The notes beneath the pieces are model-generated. The model worked only from the letters and a program-made list of their open reading frames with translations. It was not told where the DNA came from and did no database searches. Shown here in pieces: positions 50,001-61,153 of a stretch of DNA of 64,000 nucleotides. The stretch's first letter is position 1. Each line of letters opens with the position of its first letter. The DNA comes from Colius striatus (taxonomy: Eukaryota > Chordata > Aves > Coliiformes > Coliidae): positions 5,961,374 to 6,025,373 of the forward strand of contig NC_084762.1 in the NCBI RefSeq assembly GCF_028858725.1. Reading direction: 5' to 3'. The position numbers and the translations under genes were made by a program.

Positions 50001-52777
50001 TCCATCAACAGCTGAGCTCTGCTGCAGAGATTTTGTGGGAACTTGATATGAAAAAATGATCTCAAAAGAATTAACAACTTAAAGTAAAAGAAAAACAAAT
50101 ACAAAGATGCAATATATAGCGTCAAAGCTGGTCATTTGATATGGTGAGATAATGAGGCAGCAGTCCTTGCTGCTCGTCCAAGCCTGTTTCCAGTGCAGGT
50201 TTTTCCTCCTGTTTGCCTTTGAGCCCCATTTTGAAGATGACTGTTTTCCAAAACTGTTTTCAGTTTAAGCTTTCTCATTTTAATTACTCGAGCTAGTTGC
50301 TTTTTCATTTATAAAGTGTCCATGAGTTTCCTTCCCAATCTAAGTTCAATGTATTTATTTCTGCAGATGATTTTTTTGTCTCTAGATTCATAGAGATGAT
50401 GTAGGAGTTATTTTTTTCCTGGCAGTTTTATCAATAAATACAAAACCACTTGTTTATATACAAAGGAGAGAAGAAATAGAATATTTTGTAATACTTTTTT
50501 TTTTCCCAGCACAGCTGTCTGATTTACTGATTTAATCTTAAGCCATCTGTTTTTTCCAGTGTCTTTACAAGTCATAGTCTCATTTCTACTGCAAGTTAGT
50601 GTCTGGTTCTTAAAAAAGCTGCTGATGAGCGAGATTTAGGATTATTTAGGATTAAACTTTAAAAACTTCAAGTGTTGATTAATAACTTGATTAAATTTTG
50701 AAAAAGATCCTCCATGTTGGTCTTGCAGAGCATATTTACAGCTGTTTTTAGTATATTTCTATAAATGTAGGTTTTGTTGAGAGTATTGTTGAGAAACCAC
50801 AAGATGTAATCGGTTTGTTCATGTCTGAAATGTGAAGTATTATCATTCTTTGGATCTGAATTGGTATGAGGATACTAAGAAATGCACATCCCTAGATTCC
50901 AAATCTGTATTTTTACTGTATGTTACTTGTAGATATTGTAATTTCTTTTTCCAGTGGTATATGATCTGAATGCAAATTTTGTACAATAATAATTTCCAGC
51001 TTCCTTAATGAACGACAATTTTATATGTATAATATGTGGATATAGAGAGAGCATCTTAACCCATCAACCCTAAAGATATTGATGGATTTTGAAGAGTATT
51101 GCTATTGATTGGTTACTATATTACCATCTTGTTTGCTAATCTGGATGAACACTATGACAGTAATTGTTCTGTCTTCCTTTTTTGGAGACAGGTGGCATAA
51201 GACCTCCTGATTTTAGGTGCAAGGAATGTAGGGGTTTTTTTTTTCTTCTTACTTTCACAAGATGTTTCCTCTGTATGGTTTCGTTTCAGTCTGTGGAAAA
51301 CAAGCATTTCCTGTGATTGTTGTTTTCTCAGCCTGTCTTTATTAAAAAATGAGTGCAACTTGTGCAAGTGTTTTAAGAATTTTTAAATTCAATTTACACA
51401 GACTAGGAAAAACGTAATAGGGTATGAACGTGTTGTGAAGTAGCTTTTTTGTCTGGGAAAAAAAAGTAGGGAGAAACTAGCTTGGGAAAGGGATGTAGGA
51501 GAAGCAGGAAGGGAAATAGATACTCACAGGAAGTTACAACTAATAGGCTTCTCTACTGTAAATCCCACTATTCCTTATTTCCTGGTAAAGCACCATTCTC
51601 TCAAAAACCTCTATTTTTGAAAAGTGGGATGTTCACTGAAAACGTGGAGGTAAATGTATTCTCTTACTTCTTTTAGAATTCTTTTTCCTGCTTAGAAAAG
51701 AAATTGTTTGAGGCTTAAAACACTTCTGTCTCCTCTTGATGCAAGAATAAATGCAGCATCTGTTAGGGAGGAGAAGGCATTATTATGGGATAGCAAATGT
51801 ATTGTGAAACAGTGTATATGATAGGTGCTTCAGTAGTCACTTTACTGAAGTGCTTTAGTCTGTGGATAGTGTGTATGATTATTTCTCTGGACAACTGTTA
51901 GTTGGTTATTTTTTACTCTTTTTTTTCTCTTATAATCACTTTTGCTTTCAAGATTGAGGCTGTGACTAGGCAGTGTGCAAGTCAGACTGAAAACATGATT
52001 GTTACAAAGGAGCATTTTGTAAGGAGAAGGCCAGCTTATCTCTAAATTCATAATACATCACTTGGCAGTGACTGTAGTATTTTGCAATTTCTTGAAAACA
52101 GAGGACATATTTTGCTTAGTTTTATAACTATTACATTCACAATTACATCACTGCTAAAAGTGAAACGTGGCCTGGTGTGAAGGAAGAAAAGATAATATTG
52201 CTGCTGACTTCATTTCTAGCTTTCTGGTATGTGAGTGTTGTGGGTTATCTATCACTCTCTGTACTTTAAAGTGTTTTCCTCTAGTGAATTTCACTATATG
52301 CTTCCTCTGGCTTTAAAGTGTGTTGTGAATGAGTGAACAGTATTTTTTCTTCTTTAATGTTGCCAAATGGATTTTGAATAATGATGATGAGAATGGGACA
52401 CTCTTTGTTATTCAAAGTGCTATAAATTGTTAAAGCTCTGCTAAGCAATGGATGTTTTAATACCTAAAGACTTGGGAAGTCTTGGTTATTTGCGCAGCAA
52501 TGTATCTGGAAATTACATGGCTCAATATAAATATGCAATATGTATGTACATGTTTATAAATAAGTGGTACCCTAATTTCTGAACAGGGTGATAGTGCTTG
52601 CTTTAGATTAGCACAAGTAGTAATATTACCCTTATATATGACAATGATAAAATCCTTTTCTTTCATCTTTTAATGAGTCTAAAATATCTCCTGTATTTCT
52701 ACATGGATTATTTCTAATGTATTTGTCTTACATTTTTGCTTTTTTTCCCAACAGGAAGGAACTTGAGACATTCAAAG
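28959..52777 (+). CDS. DTNBP1: DTNBP1, dysbindin (BLOC-1 subunit 8), exons 1-7 of a gene that runs out of the window
   Basis: Dysbindin is a coiled-coil subunit of BLOC-1, the complex that sorts cargo to lysosome-related organelles (melanosomes, platelet granules) and acts in synaptic vesicle traffic; it also binds dystrobrevin. Joining seven exons (lengths 56, 51, 51, 61, 133, 133 and 23 nt) gives an uninterrupted 169-residue N-terminal half. It starts [15 protein letters not shown] and contains [28 protein letters not shown] and [12 protein letters not shown], which I recognise as dysbindin and which align with the human protein almost without gaps. From about residue 87 onward the chain is heptad-rich (the coiled coil). 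All introns are GT-AG with phases 2, 2, 2, 0, 1, 2 and 1. The start has A at -3. The C-terminal half (rest of coiled coil, dysbindin domain, acidic tail) is not in the window. Relative to human, one residue is missing near position 32. Confidence 0.97.
29015..32422 (+). other. DTNBP1: DTNBP1 intron 1
   Basis: 3,408 bp, phase 2. The first 270 bp belong to the CpG island. The rest is T-rich unique sequence with a 17-bp x3 tandem repeat at 30515-30564. I see no CR1 copy and no further exon. Confidence 0.85.
30515..30564. repeat. 17-bp tandem repeat x 3
   Basis: Three near-identical head-to-tail units of tgttctggtttgtgccg, the last one a base short. Inside DTNBP1 intron 1; no function is apparent. 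Confidence 0.9.
32423..32473 (+). CDS. DTNBP1: DTNBP1 coding exon 2
   Basis: 51 nt, residues 19-35 plus two bases of Arg36 ([16 protein letters not shown]). Acceptor tgatttacag, donor gtactt. It contains a run of seven A within the AKKS codons, and this exon is one codon shorter than its human counterpart at that place. Both borders are phase 2, so skipping would keep the frame. Confidence 0.95.
32602..32652 (+). CDS. DTNBP1: DTNBP1 coding exon 3
   Basis: 51 nt, completing Arg36 and encoding [16 protein letters not shown] plus two bases of Arg53. Acceptor tgttttatag, donor gtatga. Intron 2 upstream is only 128 bp. Phase 2 on both sides, the same length as exon 2. Confidence 0.96.
33002..33062 (+). 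CDS. DTNBP1: DTNBP1 coding exon 4
   Basis: 61 nt, completing Arg53 and encoding [20 protein letters not shown] (residues 54-73). The acceptor follows a pyrimidine tract, ctttttttcag; the donor is gtgaga. Intron 3 upstream is 349 bp. It ends in phase 0. Confidence 0.97.
33063..34185 (+). other. DTNBP1: DTNBP1 intron 4
   Basis: 1,123 bp, phase 0; nearly half is the antisense LTR at 33143-33656. The remainder is AT-rich unique sequence ending in the acceptor gtttgtttcag. Confidence 0.9.
33143..33656 (-). mobile_element. Solo LTR of an avian endogenous retrovirus, antisense in DTNBP1 intron 4
   Basis: Read on the minus strand it starts tgttctggatccagctggga and runs through ggagttaattttccttgtag, a cttggatttctgacaaaagc segment and an aagcagtgttggtaaca segment. 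It ends in a gtgggtgagtgaacgagtct-like U5 and a ggtcaacacagta end. The order of landmarks parallels the LTR at 18.8 kb, so the two are related families, this one more diverged: its TATA region is degraded. I find no matching 5-bp flanks, so the limits are approximate. No internal viral genes adjoin it. Confidence 0.75.
34186..34318 (+). CDS. DTNBP1: DTNBP1 coding exon 5
   Basis: 133 nt, residues 74-117 plus one base of Ala118. It encodes [16 protein letters not shown], the start of the coiled coil, and ends with a LECLTASL segment. Donor gtaagg. Met81 (34207-34209) corresponds to the methionine that opens the known short dysbindin-1C form in mammals, so the same internal start is available here. 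Confidence 0.97.
37259..37491 (-). mobile_element. CR1 3'-end fragment, antisense, with a short internal deletion
   Basis: Contains aatggtaggggttggaaggg, aagatcatccagtccaaccc and ggttcacctagatcaggtcg. It ends at cttcatcccatcacctcttg, where the copy is 5'-truncated. Compared with the copies at 27.8 and 48.7 kb it lacks roughly 20 bases between gtgtccagg and aaggag. Confidence 0.92.
37669..37690. repeat. Perfect 9-bp inverted repeat
   Basis: The arms aatacccca and tggggtatt are separated by tatt. They would form a short hairpin on either strand. Probably chance; no transposon is recognised around it. Confidence 0.6.
38632..38990 (-). mobile_element. Possible antisense LTR remnant
   Basis: On the + strand the segment begins tgtgagagacactaacatac, followed by an aatattttattacatatttg tract that resembles a reversed polyadenylation region, and it is GC-richer than its surroundings. 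The pattern recalls avian ERV LTRs but I cannot match it to a family. Low certainty. Confidence 0.3.
39584..39669 (-). mobile_element. CR1 3'-terminal fragment, antisense
   Basis: About 85 bp: gaatcacagaaccttaaggc, then ttggaagggactttgaaaga, tcatctagtccaaccccctt and gccagagcaggaccatctag. It is a different CR1 subgroup from the copy at 37.3 kb and the same as those at 39.94 and 43.5 kb. It is the left arm of an inverted pair with 39942-40036. Confidence 0.9.
39901..40065. repeat. Short repeats flanking a CR1 tail
   Basis: The motif tcttgcaggtat(tct)ttagaat[ag]ttat occurs at 39918-39941 and again at 40039-40065, directly either side of the CR1 tail. An earlier partial copy (tattctttagaatattat) stands at 39901-39918. 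This is either a target-site duplication of about 25 bp or a tandem repeat into which CR1 inserted. Confidence 0.7.
39942..40036 (+). mobile_element. CR1 3'-terminal fragment, sense
   Basis: Ends with ggtcctgctctggcaagggg, gttggactggatgatctttc, gaggtcccttccaaccctta and two octamers (gattctgt). Truncated at nearly the same point of the element as the antisense copy 270 bp upstream. Confidence 0.92.
41166..41262 (-). mobile_element. Old CR1 3'-end fragment, antisense
   Basis: Diverged but colinear with CR1: gagggacctcaggagttctc, tagtccaaatttctactcaa, atcagggtaaac, then the gtttctcagagctttt part. Of an older subgroup than its neighbours. Confidence 0.7.
41889..42021 (+). CDS. DTNBP1: DTNBP1 coding exon 6
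   Basis: 133 nt, completing Ala118 and encoding residues 119-161 plus two bases of Arg162. The coiled-coil stretch includes [17 protein letters not shown] and [10 protein letters not shown], rich in Leu/Glu/Lys heptads with four cysteines. Acceptor tttcttatag, donor gtaaat. Confidence 0.97.
43503..43731 (+). mobile_element. CR1 3'-end fragment, sense
   Basis: Contains aaaacttcttccctgttgag, gtgagggagcgctggaaggg, gctgcccagatgggttgtgg and ggtcctgctctggcaggggg, and ends gattctgtgat directly before a run of 14 T (43732-43745). Confidence 0.92.
46836..47006. repeat. 57-bp tandem repeat x 3
   Basis: Units at 46836-46892, 46893-46949 and 46950-47006, each starting gtagtatttggttttagttg. Units 1 and 2 differ at a single position (attatt versus attact); unit 3 carries several changes in its second half. 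It could be length-variable between individuals. Confidence 0.95.
48660..48842 (-). mobile_element. CR1 3'-end fragment, antisense
   Basis: Very well preserved: catagaatcatagaatggta, gggttggaagggacctttaa, then ggtcttgaagacctccaagg and gggcagcctgtgccagtgct, broken off at ccctcact. A close sequence match to the corresponding part of the copies at 27.8 and 37.3 kb, so recently active. Confidence 0.94.
49350..49413 (+). mobile_element. Probable old CR1 tail
   Basis: The stretch ggttggagtttatcttaaag, attttttctaagctaaatga, ttttatgattct follows the last 60 bases of CR1 with many substitutions. Confidence 0.5.
52755..52777 (+). CDS. DTNBP1: DTNBP1 coding exon 7 (23-nt microexon)
   Basis: Only 23 nt: completes Arg162 and encodes KELETFK plus one base of the next codon. 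The acceptor has a strong tract (tgctttttttcccaacag); the donor is gtaaat. The KRKELETFK block is shared with human dysbindin, which makes the call secure despite the small size. Skipping it would shift the frame. Confidence 0.95.
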
Positions 52778-55100
52778 GTAAATTCTCTTTTTATTTTTCT
52801 GCTTGGATGTTTGCAAGAGTAACAATAATTCTTGTATTATGTGAAACTAGTAAGGAATTGTTTCAGTTCTACTTTTAATAATGCTAATTTTATGTTGGCC
52901 CAGCAATCTGTTTACTTTTCAGTTTACCTGTTCTTGCTACTGGTTTCTTTGGAAGAGGCATAAGTGTGGGAAGAACACAGATGGTTCTGTTGTCTTAGCT
53001 AGGTTTCAGAGATTCTGTATCTAATCTGTGTTCAGTTTTGGAAGTTAAAGACTTTGTCTTCAACTAGTTGATGTCTTTTCTATCATGAATGTGTTTTTGA
53101 CATGTGTCACAGGCTGTTACTTGTTAGACTTTTGTCTAGCTGTTTCTAGGAAATTTTCACAGTCTCATGTTATGTCAGAGAAACGTAATTCTTGTAGCTC
53201 ATCTTGTTGGATATACATAATGATATATACAAATATGTGTCCTAAATAATATGCAATGGCTAGAAACTCCGTCACATAGCATTGCTTTGACTGTGGTGCA
53301 TATTTCAATACATCTTAAACTCAGGCTTACTCTAGCTACCAATGGTAATGTTTGATCAGCTTGACAATTGCTATTATCTTTTGCTTTGAATAAGGTTTGA
53401 CTGTGGCTTTGTGACTAGTCTTTATTTATGAGAAGGAAGTCAAGTACATAGACTTATGTCAATTAACTGTCTCTTGAAATTGAAAGAAGGGATGGAAATT
53501 TCTATCAACTGCATTCCTCTTTGCCTTCTCAGTTTATTACTATCTCATCTTTACATAATGCTAAAAAAGGATGAGAATAAAGCTAACATTAAGAGACAAG
53601 CAACACAGATTATGTAAAATGTCACTTTATCTGTAGCTTACCCTAACAACCCCTTTTTGATTGATTTGACAGCTTTCAACACAGACTAGCTCAATATAAA
53701 AGCAAAGATATTCTATGCTCATTCTGTTCCAAAGCAAGGCAGGTACTCTGTAATACCTGATGCTTGTGAGATAATGAATCCTGAGTTGCTGGGTTTTTCT
53801 GTATTGATTTGAGTGTTTTAAGCCAATTTTTGGAAGCCAGGAGGATGATTTCCAAAGTTATTTTTGTCTTGGCTTATTTTTCCAGTAGAGACTGTAACTT
53901 CATTTGACAGTTTTGTGCAAAGACAATTATTATCATAGAAGAGAAGGGTGTAAGCTGTGTGTTGACCTTGAAGTTTATACCAAACTAATATTGGTATAAA
54001 CTGTAAGTAACTAGTTTTGTAGTGGATACAGAGGCATATAAATTTCAAAATAGTAGTTACGAAAGTCTTGTCTTGGGTAGACAAGTCTTGTCTTGATAGT
54101 CAGGAGGGTTTTTTGTTTACTACAAAGAGGGAAAACAGCAAACAGATGCCAAGAATAAACCCAAAGTCTTTGCAAGTTTCTTCACTGAAAAGTTCAACTG
54201 TAGTCTTTGGTGAATGCAGCCAATATAAATGAGAAAGGAGTAGGATCTCACACTCCTCACAAGGAAAGACGAGGTTAGAGGATACTCTAAGGCTGTTGGA
54301 TGTTTTTGAACCAACAGATCAAATTTATTCTACAATACTTAAAAGAATCGGCAGAAACCGTGGAAGGCTGGAAAAGCACAGAGTGATAGCCCAACTGATA
54401 TCGGTGTTTTTTCTTACAATGGACTGATGGACAAGCTTGTACCTGAGGAAAGAGAGAGGTGTAATAGCTAACAAAGTTTCAAGAACAGTCACATCAAGCA
54501 AGTCTAAGCAAGTCTAAATTCTTTCTATAAGATGACAATAACATGCTTTAAAATAAACAATAGATACCAAATTTTGACTTTGGCAACAACTTGTATAGCC
54601 CTGTCTGATATTTTCCCAGAAAATTGAGGCTAAGCTACTAAAAAGCAGGTGCCTGGCCAACTGGAAATGGAGGAAATGTTTTTATGGTTTCTGATCTGAT
54701 ACTACTCAATTTTTTCTTATTAACGTGGATTGTGAACTTAGAGGTGTTTGTTAGATTGGCTTCAGTCAGTCTTTTTCCAGTCTTTTGGACCTTCATCCAG
54801 TTTCTGAGCATCCAGCATATATTTCATCATCTGATTAGATACAAAGAGAGTAAGAACTTCCTGGTCATGAAGGATTTGTGATTACGTAGTGACAGATGTT
54901 TTGGTTCTACAGCAGCTTCACCCCAATCTAACCAGTGGCTCCTTCATGCATTTTTCTGTCCTAAGCTACTCCCAAGGCTCACAAAATTTGTGTGGGAAAT
55001 GATCTGTCTATTGGTTTGGTTTAGTTTTGGTTGATGAAGTGTGCTGAAATAACTCAGTAGTTAGATGGCCATAGAAATCATGGCACAGAGGAAGGAAAAG

Positions 55101-55136
55101 GCAGCAACTAGGGTAGGCAGCAACTAGGGTAGGCAG
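55101..55136. repeat. 16-bp tandem repeat x 2.3
   Basis: gcagcaactagggtag occurs twice head to tail, followed by a third partial gcagca. Confidence 0.9.
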
Positions 55137-55942
55137 CATTTGCATCTTCAAAGTGAATGCTCCTGGTAACATGGTACTTAATGGATTTTAAGGCTGTGGT
55201 GAGGAAGTATTAGTACCATTATATACAGCTTTTATAAGGTCTTATCTTGCTTATAACTCTGGTTTACTGTATTTAAGAGAGGTTGATTCCAACTGAAATA
55301 CATTAAATAGTTGGGCAGATGGTTCTTTCCATTTTTATATAGCAAATATAGACTACATCCTCGACTAATGGATCCTTGCAGAACTATCCAGAGTGAAATG
55401 TGTTCATAAATATTCAGTTCATAAACTACCCAGCATAGGGGCTAGGAAACAAGAACCGTTTAAAATGCCTTGACATACGCTTCTTTCATTGCATGTGCAG
55501 TTGAAACCATTGTACATTAAATTGTGTTTTAAGGGAAAAGAGCAGAAATACCAGTTTTCATAATAGTAACTTGTTATTTGTGAATTTGAATACCATATGC
55601 TGCAACGTATTGGCTTCCAGATTAAGGATGGCAAATGTCTTGCATAAAAATATATTTCATAAATAGTTTTGCATAGAATCTATTTCATAGGGTGAACTTA
55701 TCTGAATCTGCAGGAACTGAAGTACCCCAAAACCACAGCTTAAATTTGCTAGAAGGGATAAAAAAGAGGGTTATATGCACCTTTTTTCACTGTCCAACGC
55801 TAACTTGCATTCACGAGTGCTGAGTTCTCATACCTTCCTCAGGATAGAGAGTAAATTTTACTGGAGTTAAGAAACCAAAAAGAATAGTCTGAGGGTCAAA
55901 ATAGAACAGCACTGCAAACTTGAATTCAGTGATGAGATTTCA

Positions 55943-56335
55943 GGCCAAGAGAGTTGGAGCTTTTCAGCTTGGAGAAGAACAGACTCCGGGGATACTGTAT
56001 AGCCGCTTTCCAGTCCTTAAAGGGGCTGAAAAGAGAGCTGGAGAAGGAATTTTTACAAGGGGCTGTAGTGGAAGGACAAGGGGTAATGGCTTTGAACTAG
56101 TGAAGGGGAGATTTAGATTGGATATTAGGAAGAGATTCTACCCTTGTGAGGGTGGTGAGGCACTGGCACGGGTTGCCCAGAGAGGCTGTGGCTGCCCCCA
56201 TCCCTGAAAGTGTTCAAGGACAGGTTGGATGGGACTTGGAGCAACCTAGTGTGGTGGAAGATGTCCATGCCCATTTCAGGGGAGTTGGGCAAGGTGATCT
56301 TTAAGGTTCCTTCCAACCCAAACCATTATATGATA
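55943..56335 (+). mobile_element. CR1 LINE fragment, sense, another subgroup
   Basis: Starts ggccaagagagttggagctt, through ggacaaggggtaatggcttt, agattggatattaggaagag and ggcactggcacgggttgccc, to atctttaaggttccttccaa and ccattatatgata. It differs from the 60.4-kb type in its 3' tail and represents an older CR1 lineage. Non-coding. Confidence 0.9.
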
Positions 56336-59300
56336 CATTTCTATGAACACAGAAAAGCTTGGCAATTTCTCACAATAGTAGAATGTATTTTAGCTGATAT
56401 TTGCATGTGTATTTGTTTTTAGTCTTTGATGGACTGTACTCTTCCATGGTTTAGAAAGAGCATGTATTGTTTTCATTTTTAAAGCTGAGAAACTATAAAT
56501 TAGATAGCAAATATATGATTATCTTCTCTGGCTACTTGAAACCTAATGTGATCATGACTACACTGGAATTTGAAATCATTCCACCATCCTTCCTGGCACA
56601 TGGTACCATTTTGAAATGTTTCTTTAAAGCTTCTGTTTTTACCCTTATTTTACCATTGCTTCTGTTCTGTTGCACCTCAGGACTGTTTAGTAAATATTTA
56701 CAGAATACTCTTAATATCTTTAAAAGATGAAAGAGTGAAGCAGAGCAGTGAGGTAGATAATGGAAAAAAAAACCTTACAGAAGTAGTAGAATTGCAGAAT
56801 GGTACTAACATGTGGCTGAGTTCAGTTCAGACTTCATCCAAGTGGGAACTGTATACATGATAGATTTTAAAGTTGCTTCTAAAAGTCTCTTTTTCTTTAA
56901 AAACAAACTAAAAAAAGTTTATAATGAAATGTTTTGTTTCTGGAAAGAAAAATAAAGCAATAGAGACCATGTAGAAATCAGCAATGCAGTGCTTTTGGGC
57001 AGTGAAAGGTGGCAGAAACTTTGGAGGGGCACATACACACATGACTTTGGCTACTGAGTCGTGCATATTTCTAAGCTTTAACAGGATTAGTTTCATTCAA
57101 GCTCAGGGAAACGGGTCATATGACAATTTTCAACACTTTTATTTACAGTACAACAAAATATGTTTTCAGCCCTTGGCATCAGAGATCTCTCCCAAACAAA
57201 TCCTGGTAAGTTTTAAGAGCTTTCTCGAAATACTCTTTTACTGAGAAGGAAGCTGGGGAAGTAAAGAGACTTTTTTCCTTGTAAGTTAAGTCATTGTGTC
57301 CCATTTGATAGGCAGATCTTTTGTCATCCCTCTTCATGCATCTAAGAGGCTTCTGCCAAAGTTTCACTTTTCCAGGCCTTTTATCGATAGCTTGAATATC
57401 TTTGTTATATGAACTTCATTTTCTTGACTTTCACTGTTCCCTTTTTCAAGGTCACTCGGTATTTGGAGCAGTCTATTGACTCCATCCCTTTGTTTGCCTT
57501 CTTTTTTGAAATCTACTCTCCTCAACGGATAGTGTGTCAAACTGATTTCTTTTTCTTCCAGTCCAGGGATCCTTTGTATCAAGCTGCACTCCTGGGGCTG
57601 TCAAAATAAACCACCTTTTCCTAGTCTCTTTGTATTGTCTTCCAGATGCATGGGTAATATGCAGTGGAGATCTTTACAGCTCATGGTTGACAAAGCTCAC
57701 ACCTTCAGTCATGTAGCTGTTCTATAAGTTGTAGTACAGTTTAGAGCACACAACCCTGCATGTTTCTTCTGAGCAGGAGTAGATGATATAGTGGTAGAAA
57801 ATCATACCAGCCACATGGAGTTGGTTTACTTCAACATTGTCAAACTACCCCAGAGCCTGCCACATTAGGAACATTGCAGGTGTTTCATTACTGGGAAGAA
57901 ATTTTTGTTGACAAATTGTGTCCATAGCCAAGTTGATTAATAATGAATTCATTAATAATGAGTTAATTAATAATGTTGTATGTTGTGATTTTACATTTCA
58001 ATGACTCATTTGAATAGGAGAGGGAGGGTGTCTTTGTTTGGGTGCCTTTTCCAAAACATACTGTGGGAGATAGGCAGTGCTTTTGCTATGAGTGTTTCCT
58101 GATTGTTTTAGATTTTATTCAGGTGACCATGGTCAAAACATTCAATATTTAAATCTTGTTGCCCAGATATAAAGGCAGACAACTCTTATTTTGATATAAC
58201 TGAGAAACAATTGCTTAATTCTATTGTAATAAAGCAAAGATGGAGTTAAAATTTCAAAGATATTCAAGTTTCATGGTTTTTCCTTATAGCTATGAACTGA
58301 AAACGTTCTGATAGATTTCTAGTTAATGTGTTACCAACTTTGTCCCTGTCCAGGCTATGGGAGGAGAGTCTTGCAATTTTAGATGTCCTGTGTTGTCTGT
58401 GGCAAGAATTGACCAGTAACTCCCTCAGATCTCTTGAGAATTGGAAAGATTTGAGATCTTCTAGACAAACCTTGAGTGAAAGGCAAATAAGTTTAGCGAC
58501 TTAAATCTTCCGTTAAAGCGTAATAGAATAAATCAAATGGAGAGGAACCCAAATGATCAAGTGTCCTTACAGCTGCTATCTTCTTGTGTATTCAGGTTTG
58601 CAGTCTCTCACATCTGTTTAACTCTCAGAAGACACTTTTAAAGTATCTAAATTTTAAAGGATCTAAATCCAGCTACTTGTAACTTTTGTCCTCTTTTTTG
58701 CCTTCTCTGAAATAGGTATAGACTTCAAGTCTGGCCTTTTAAAAAACACTGAAATAGGAAGATTTCTAAGAAATTCTTTTATATAGAGAGGTTTAAGGAA
58801 GGTTCATTCTTGGTCTTTGATTTCAGTCCTTCCCAGTAAATAATTGAATCTTTATACATCAGGGCAGAAATCACCAGCACTGAGATGTAAAAGCTTTCAA
58901 ATGTACATTTCTGTAGCCCACAGGTGGATGGTGCTGAATGCCACAGATTGGATTGCCTGAGTTATCAGACTTAATGACATACTTTCAGATATTGTTCTGT
59001 GTATGAACACACACCTAACAACAGTGGAAGTTTTCAGTTTTCTGTCTTGACCAAGGCTGCATGTGATAGCATTGAACAGTGACTGCTTGCCTCTTGCTGA
59101 CCCCCTAAATGTGACTGGGTTTTTTCCTATTGGCAACATTATTGAACATTGGGTATGGTTGAAAATTTATCAGCTGCCTTTGACAAGATAGCAAAACATT
59201 TGCTGGATTAAAGCCTTATGTCTGAGGTGAAGCAAGCTGAAAGGGGTAATGTGTATGCATTCATTTTGCAGATGTCTGGAAATAAACTTGTTGCCTAATA

Positions 59301-60387
59301 GGTTAATGCCTACAGGTGTCTTTGGGACAGGCAGTATTTTCAGTACAAGTGATATCATTTACATTTCAATGGAAGAGGGGAAAAAAAAGAGGGGAATTCT
59401 AGTGTGTTTAAACTGTAGAAACAAAGTTAACCACTAGTTGATCTTGAATTGCTGCATCAGAATGCTATTTCCAATTGCACTTTGATAAAAAGTGGGCTGC
59501 ACTGTCAATTGGTTCAGTAATCTGATATGATGGGGAAATTATTTTCCCTCTGACTCTTTTTTATTAGTTTTTAATTGGGGAGGGGAAAACAGGGCTTCCT
59601 TGATGGTGACAACACAGGCTCTGGTGGATCTTGGTAAATCATAAAATGGCATCCATTTCTAAGGTGATTGTATGTCTTGAAAATGAGTCTGAATTTTCAC
59701 AGCTGTAAATATGGAGTAGAGTTTCCAAAGGAAATCTAATGTTTGGAAAGGTATACTAGAGAGATACCAAATTATTCATGGACAAACTAGATAATCGTAT
59801 TTCCCTGGAACAAATATCATGTTGTGCCCTTGCAACTCAGCTTTTGTTTCTGTCACTTCTTCCACTCCAAACCACTTGTAGTTTAGTGCTTTAAATGCTT
59901 TCTTTGCTTTTTGTTTGTCGTGTGTTTTGCCTGTAATGTAACTTTGTATCATTTTTTTCATCCTGTCTGGTGTTGCTTCATAATTTGAGGGAGCTACTTT
60001 ACTCTCCCAAGAAGCTTTAATGTTGATGTATTTATGTGGCTTCCTCTGTTTCCTTGAGCCCTACTCTTCCTGCATCCTAGTGACCTTTCAGACGTAAGCT
60101 ATATCAGAACAATTTTGACATCACTGCAGCTAAAATGAAGATGGCTCTTTGATGGGCAGGTGCAGATCCTGTTGGCTGCAGATGAAGTTGGTGCAGTGCT
60201 AGAGTCAGCCATGTAGAGGCTGGTTTCTCAAGGTGTGGAGGAGGCCAGGGTAACAATAGGATTCTTTTGTGGCTATTGCCAGGGGGAATAGCTAACTGTG
60301 TAGATGATAGGAAAAAAACTGCATGTGAGCTTAAGTCCTATCATACTCAGTTTATATAGAAAGCAAAACATTTAAAGGTGTAATATT

Positions 60388-61153
60388 TCAACAAGGACAA
60401 GTGCAGAGTCCTGCATCTGGGAAGGAACAACCTCATGCACCAGTACAGGCTGGGGGTTGAACTGCTGGAGAGCAGCTCTGCAGAGAGAGACCTGACTGAT
60501 TAATAAACTAACCATGAGCCAGCAATGTGCCCTCGAAGGCCAATGGCAGCCTGAGGTGCATCAAGAAGAATGTGGCCAGCAGGTCAAGGGAGGTTCTTGT
60601 CCCCCTCTACTCTGCCCTGGTGAGGCCTCATCTGGAGTCCTGTGTCCAGTTCTGGGCTCCTCAGCTCAAGAGGGACGGGGAAGTGCTGGAGGGAGTCCAG
60701 CTCAGGGCCACCGAGATGATCAGGGGACCGGAACATCTTTCATATGAGGAAAGGCTGCGGGAACTGGGGCTGTTTAGTCTGGAGGAGAATGAGGGGAGAT
60801 CTTATTAACATTTATAAATATCTAAAGGGTGGGTGTCAGGAGGTTGGGACATCCCTCTTTTCTACAGTAGATAGTAACAGGACAAGGGGTGATGGGATGA
60901 AGCTGGAACACAAAAAGTTCCACTTAAACATAAGAAAAAACTATTCACCGTGAGAGTGAGGGAGCCCTGGCACAGGCTGCCCAGGGAGGGGCTGTGGAGG
61001 CTCCTTCCTTGGAGGTCTTCAAGACCCGCCTGGACATGTTCCTATGTGACCTGATCTAGGTGAACCTGCTTCTGCAGGGGGGTTGGACCAGATGATCTCT
61101 AAAGGTCCCTTCCAACCCCTACCACTCTATGATTCTATTATTCTATGATTTCG
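60388..61153 (+). mobile_element. CR1 LINE, longest copy in the window, with ORF2 C-terminus and full 3' end
   Basis: About 765 bp, 5'-truncated. The first half encodes remnants of the CR1 reverse-transcriptase C-terminus in shifting frames: [59 protein letters not shown], and [12 protein letters not shown]. The second half is the 3' untranslated region ending accactctatgattctatta and a last octamer tctatgattt. Frame breaks (after VAS..., and near 60,795) make it a dead copy. It is the same subgroup as the antisense copies at 27.8, 37.3 and 48.7 kb. Confidence 0.95.

Larger units (their letters stand above)
42022..52754 (+). other. DTNBP1: DTNBP1 intron 6
   Basis: 10,733 bp, phase 2. Holds CR1 fragments at 43.5, 48.66 and 49.35 kb and a 57-bp x3 tandem repeat at 46.84 kb. 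Otherwise T-rich unique sequence. The 117-codon frame at 45010-45363 has no recognisable family and no splice context. Confidence 0.85.
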
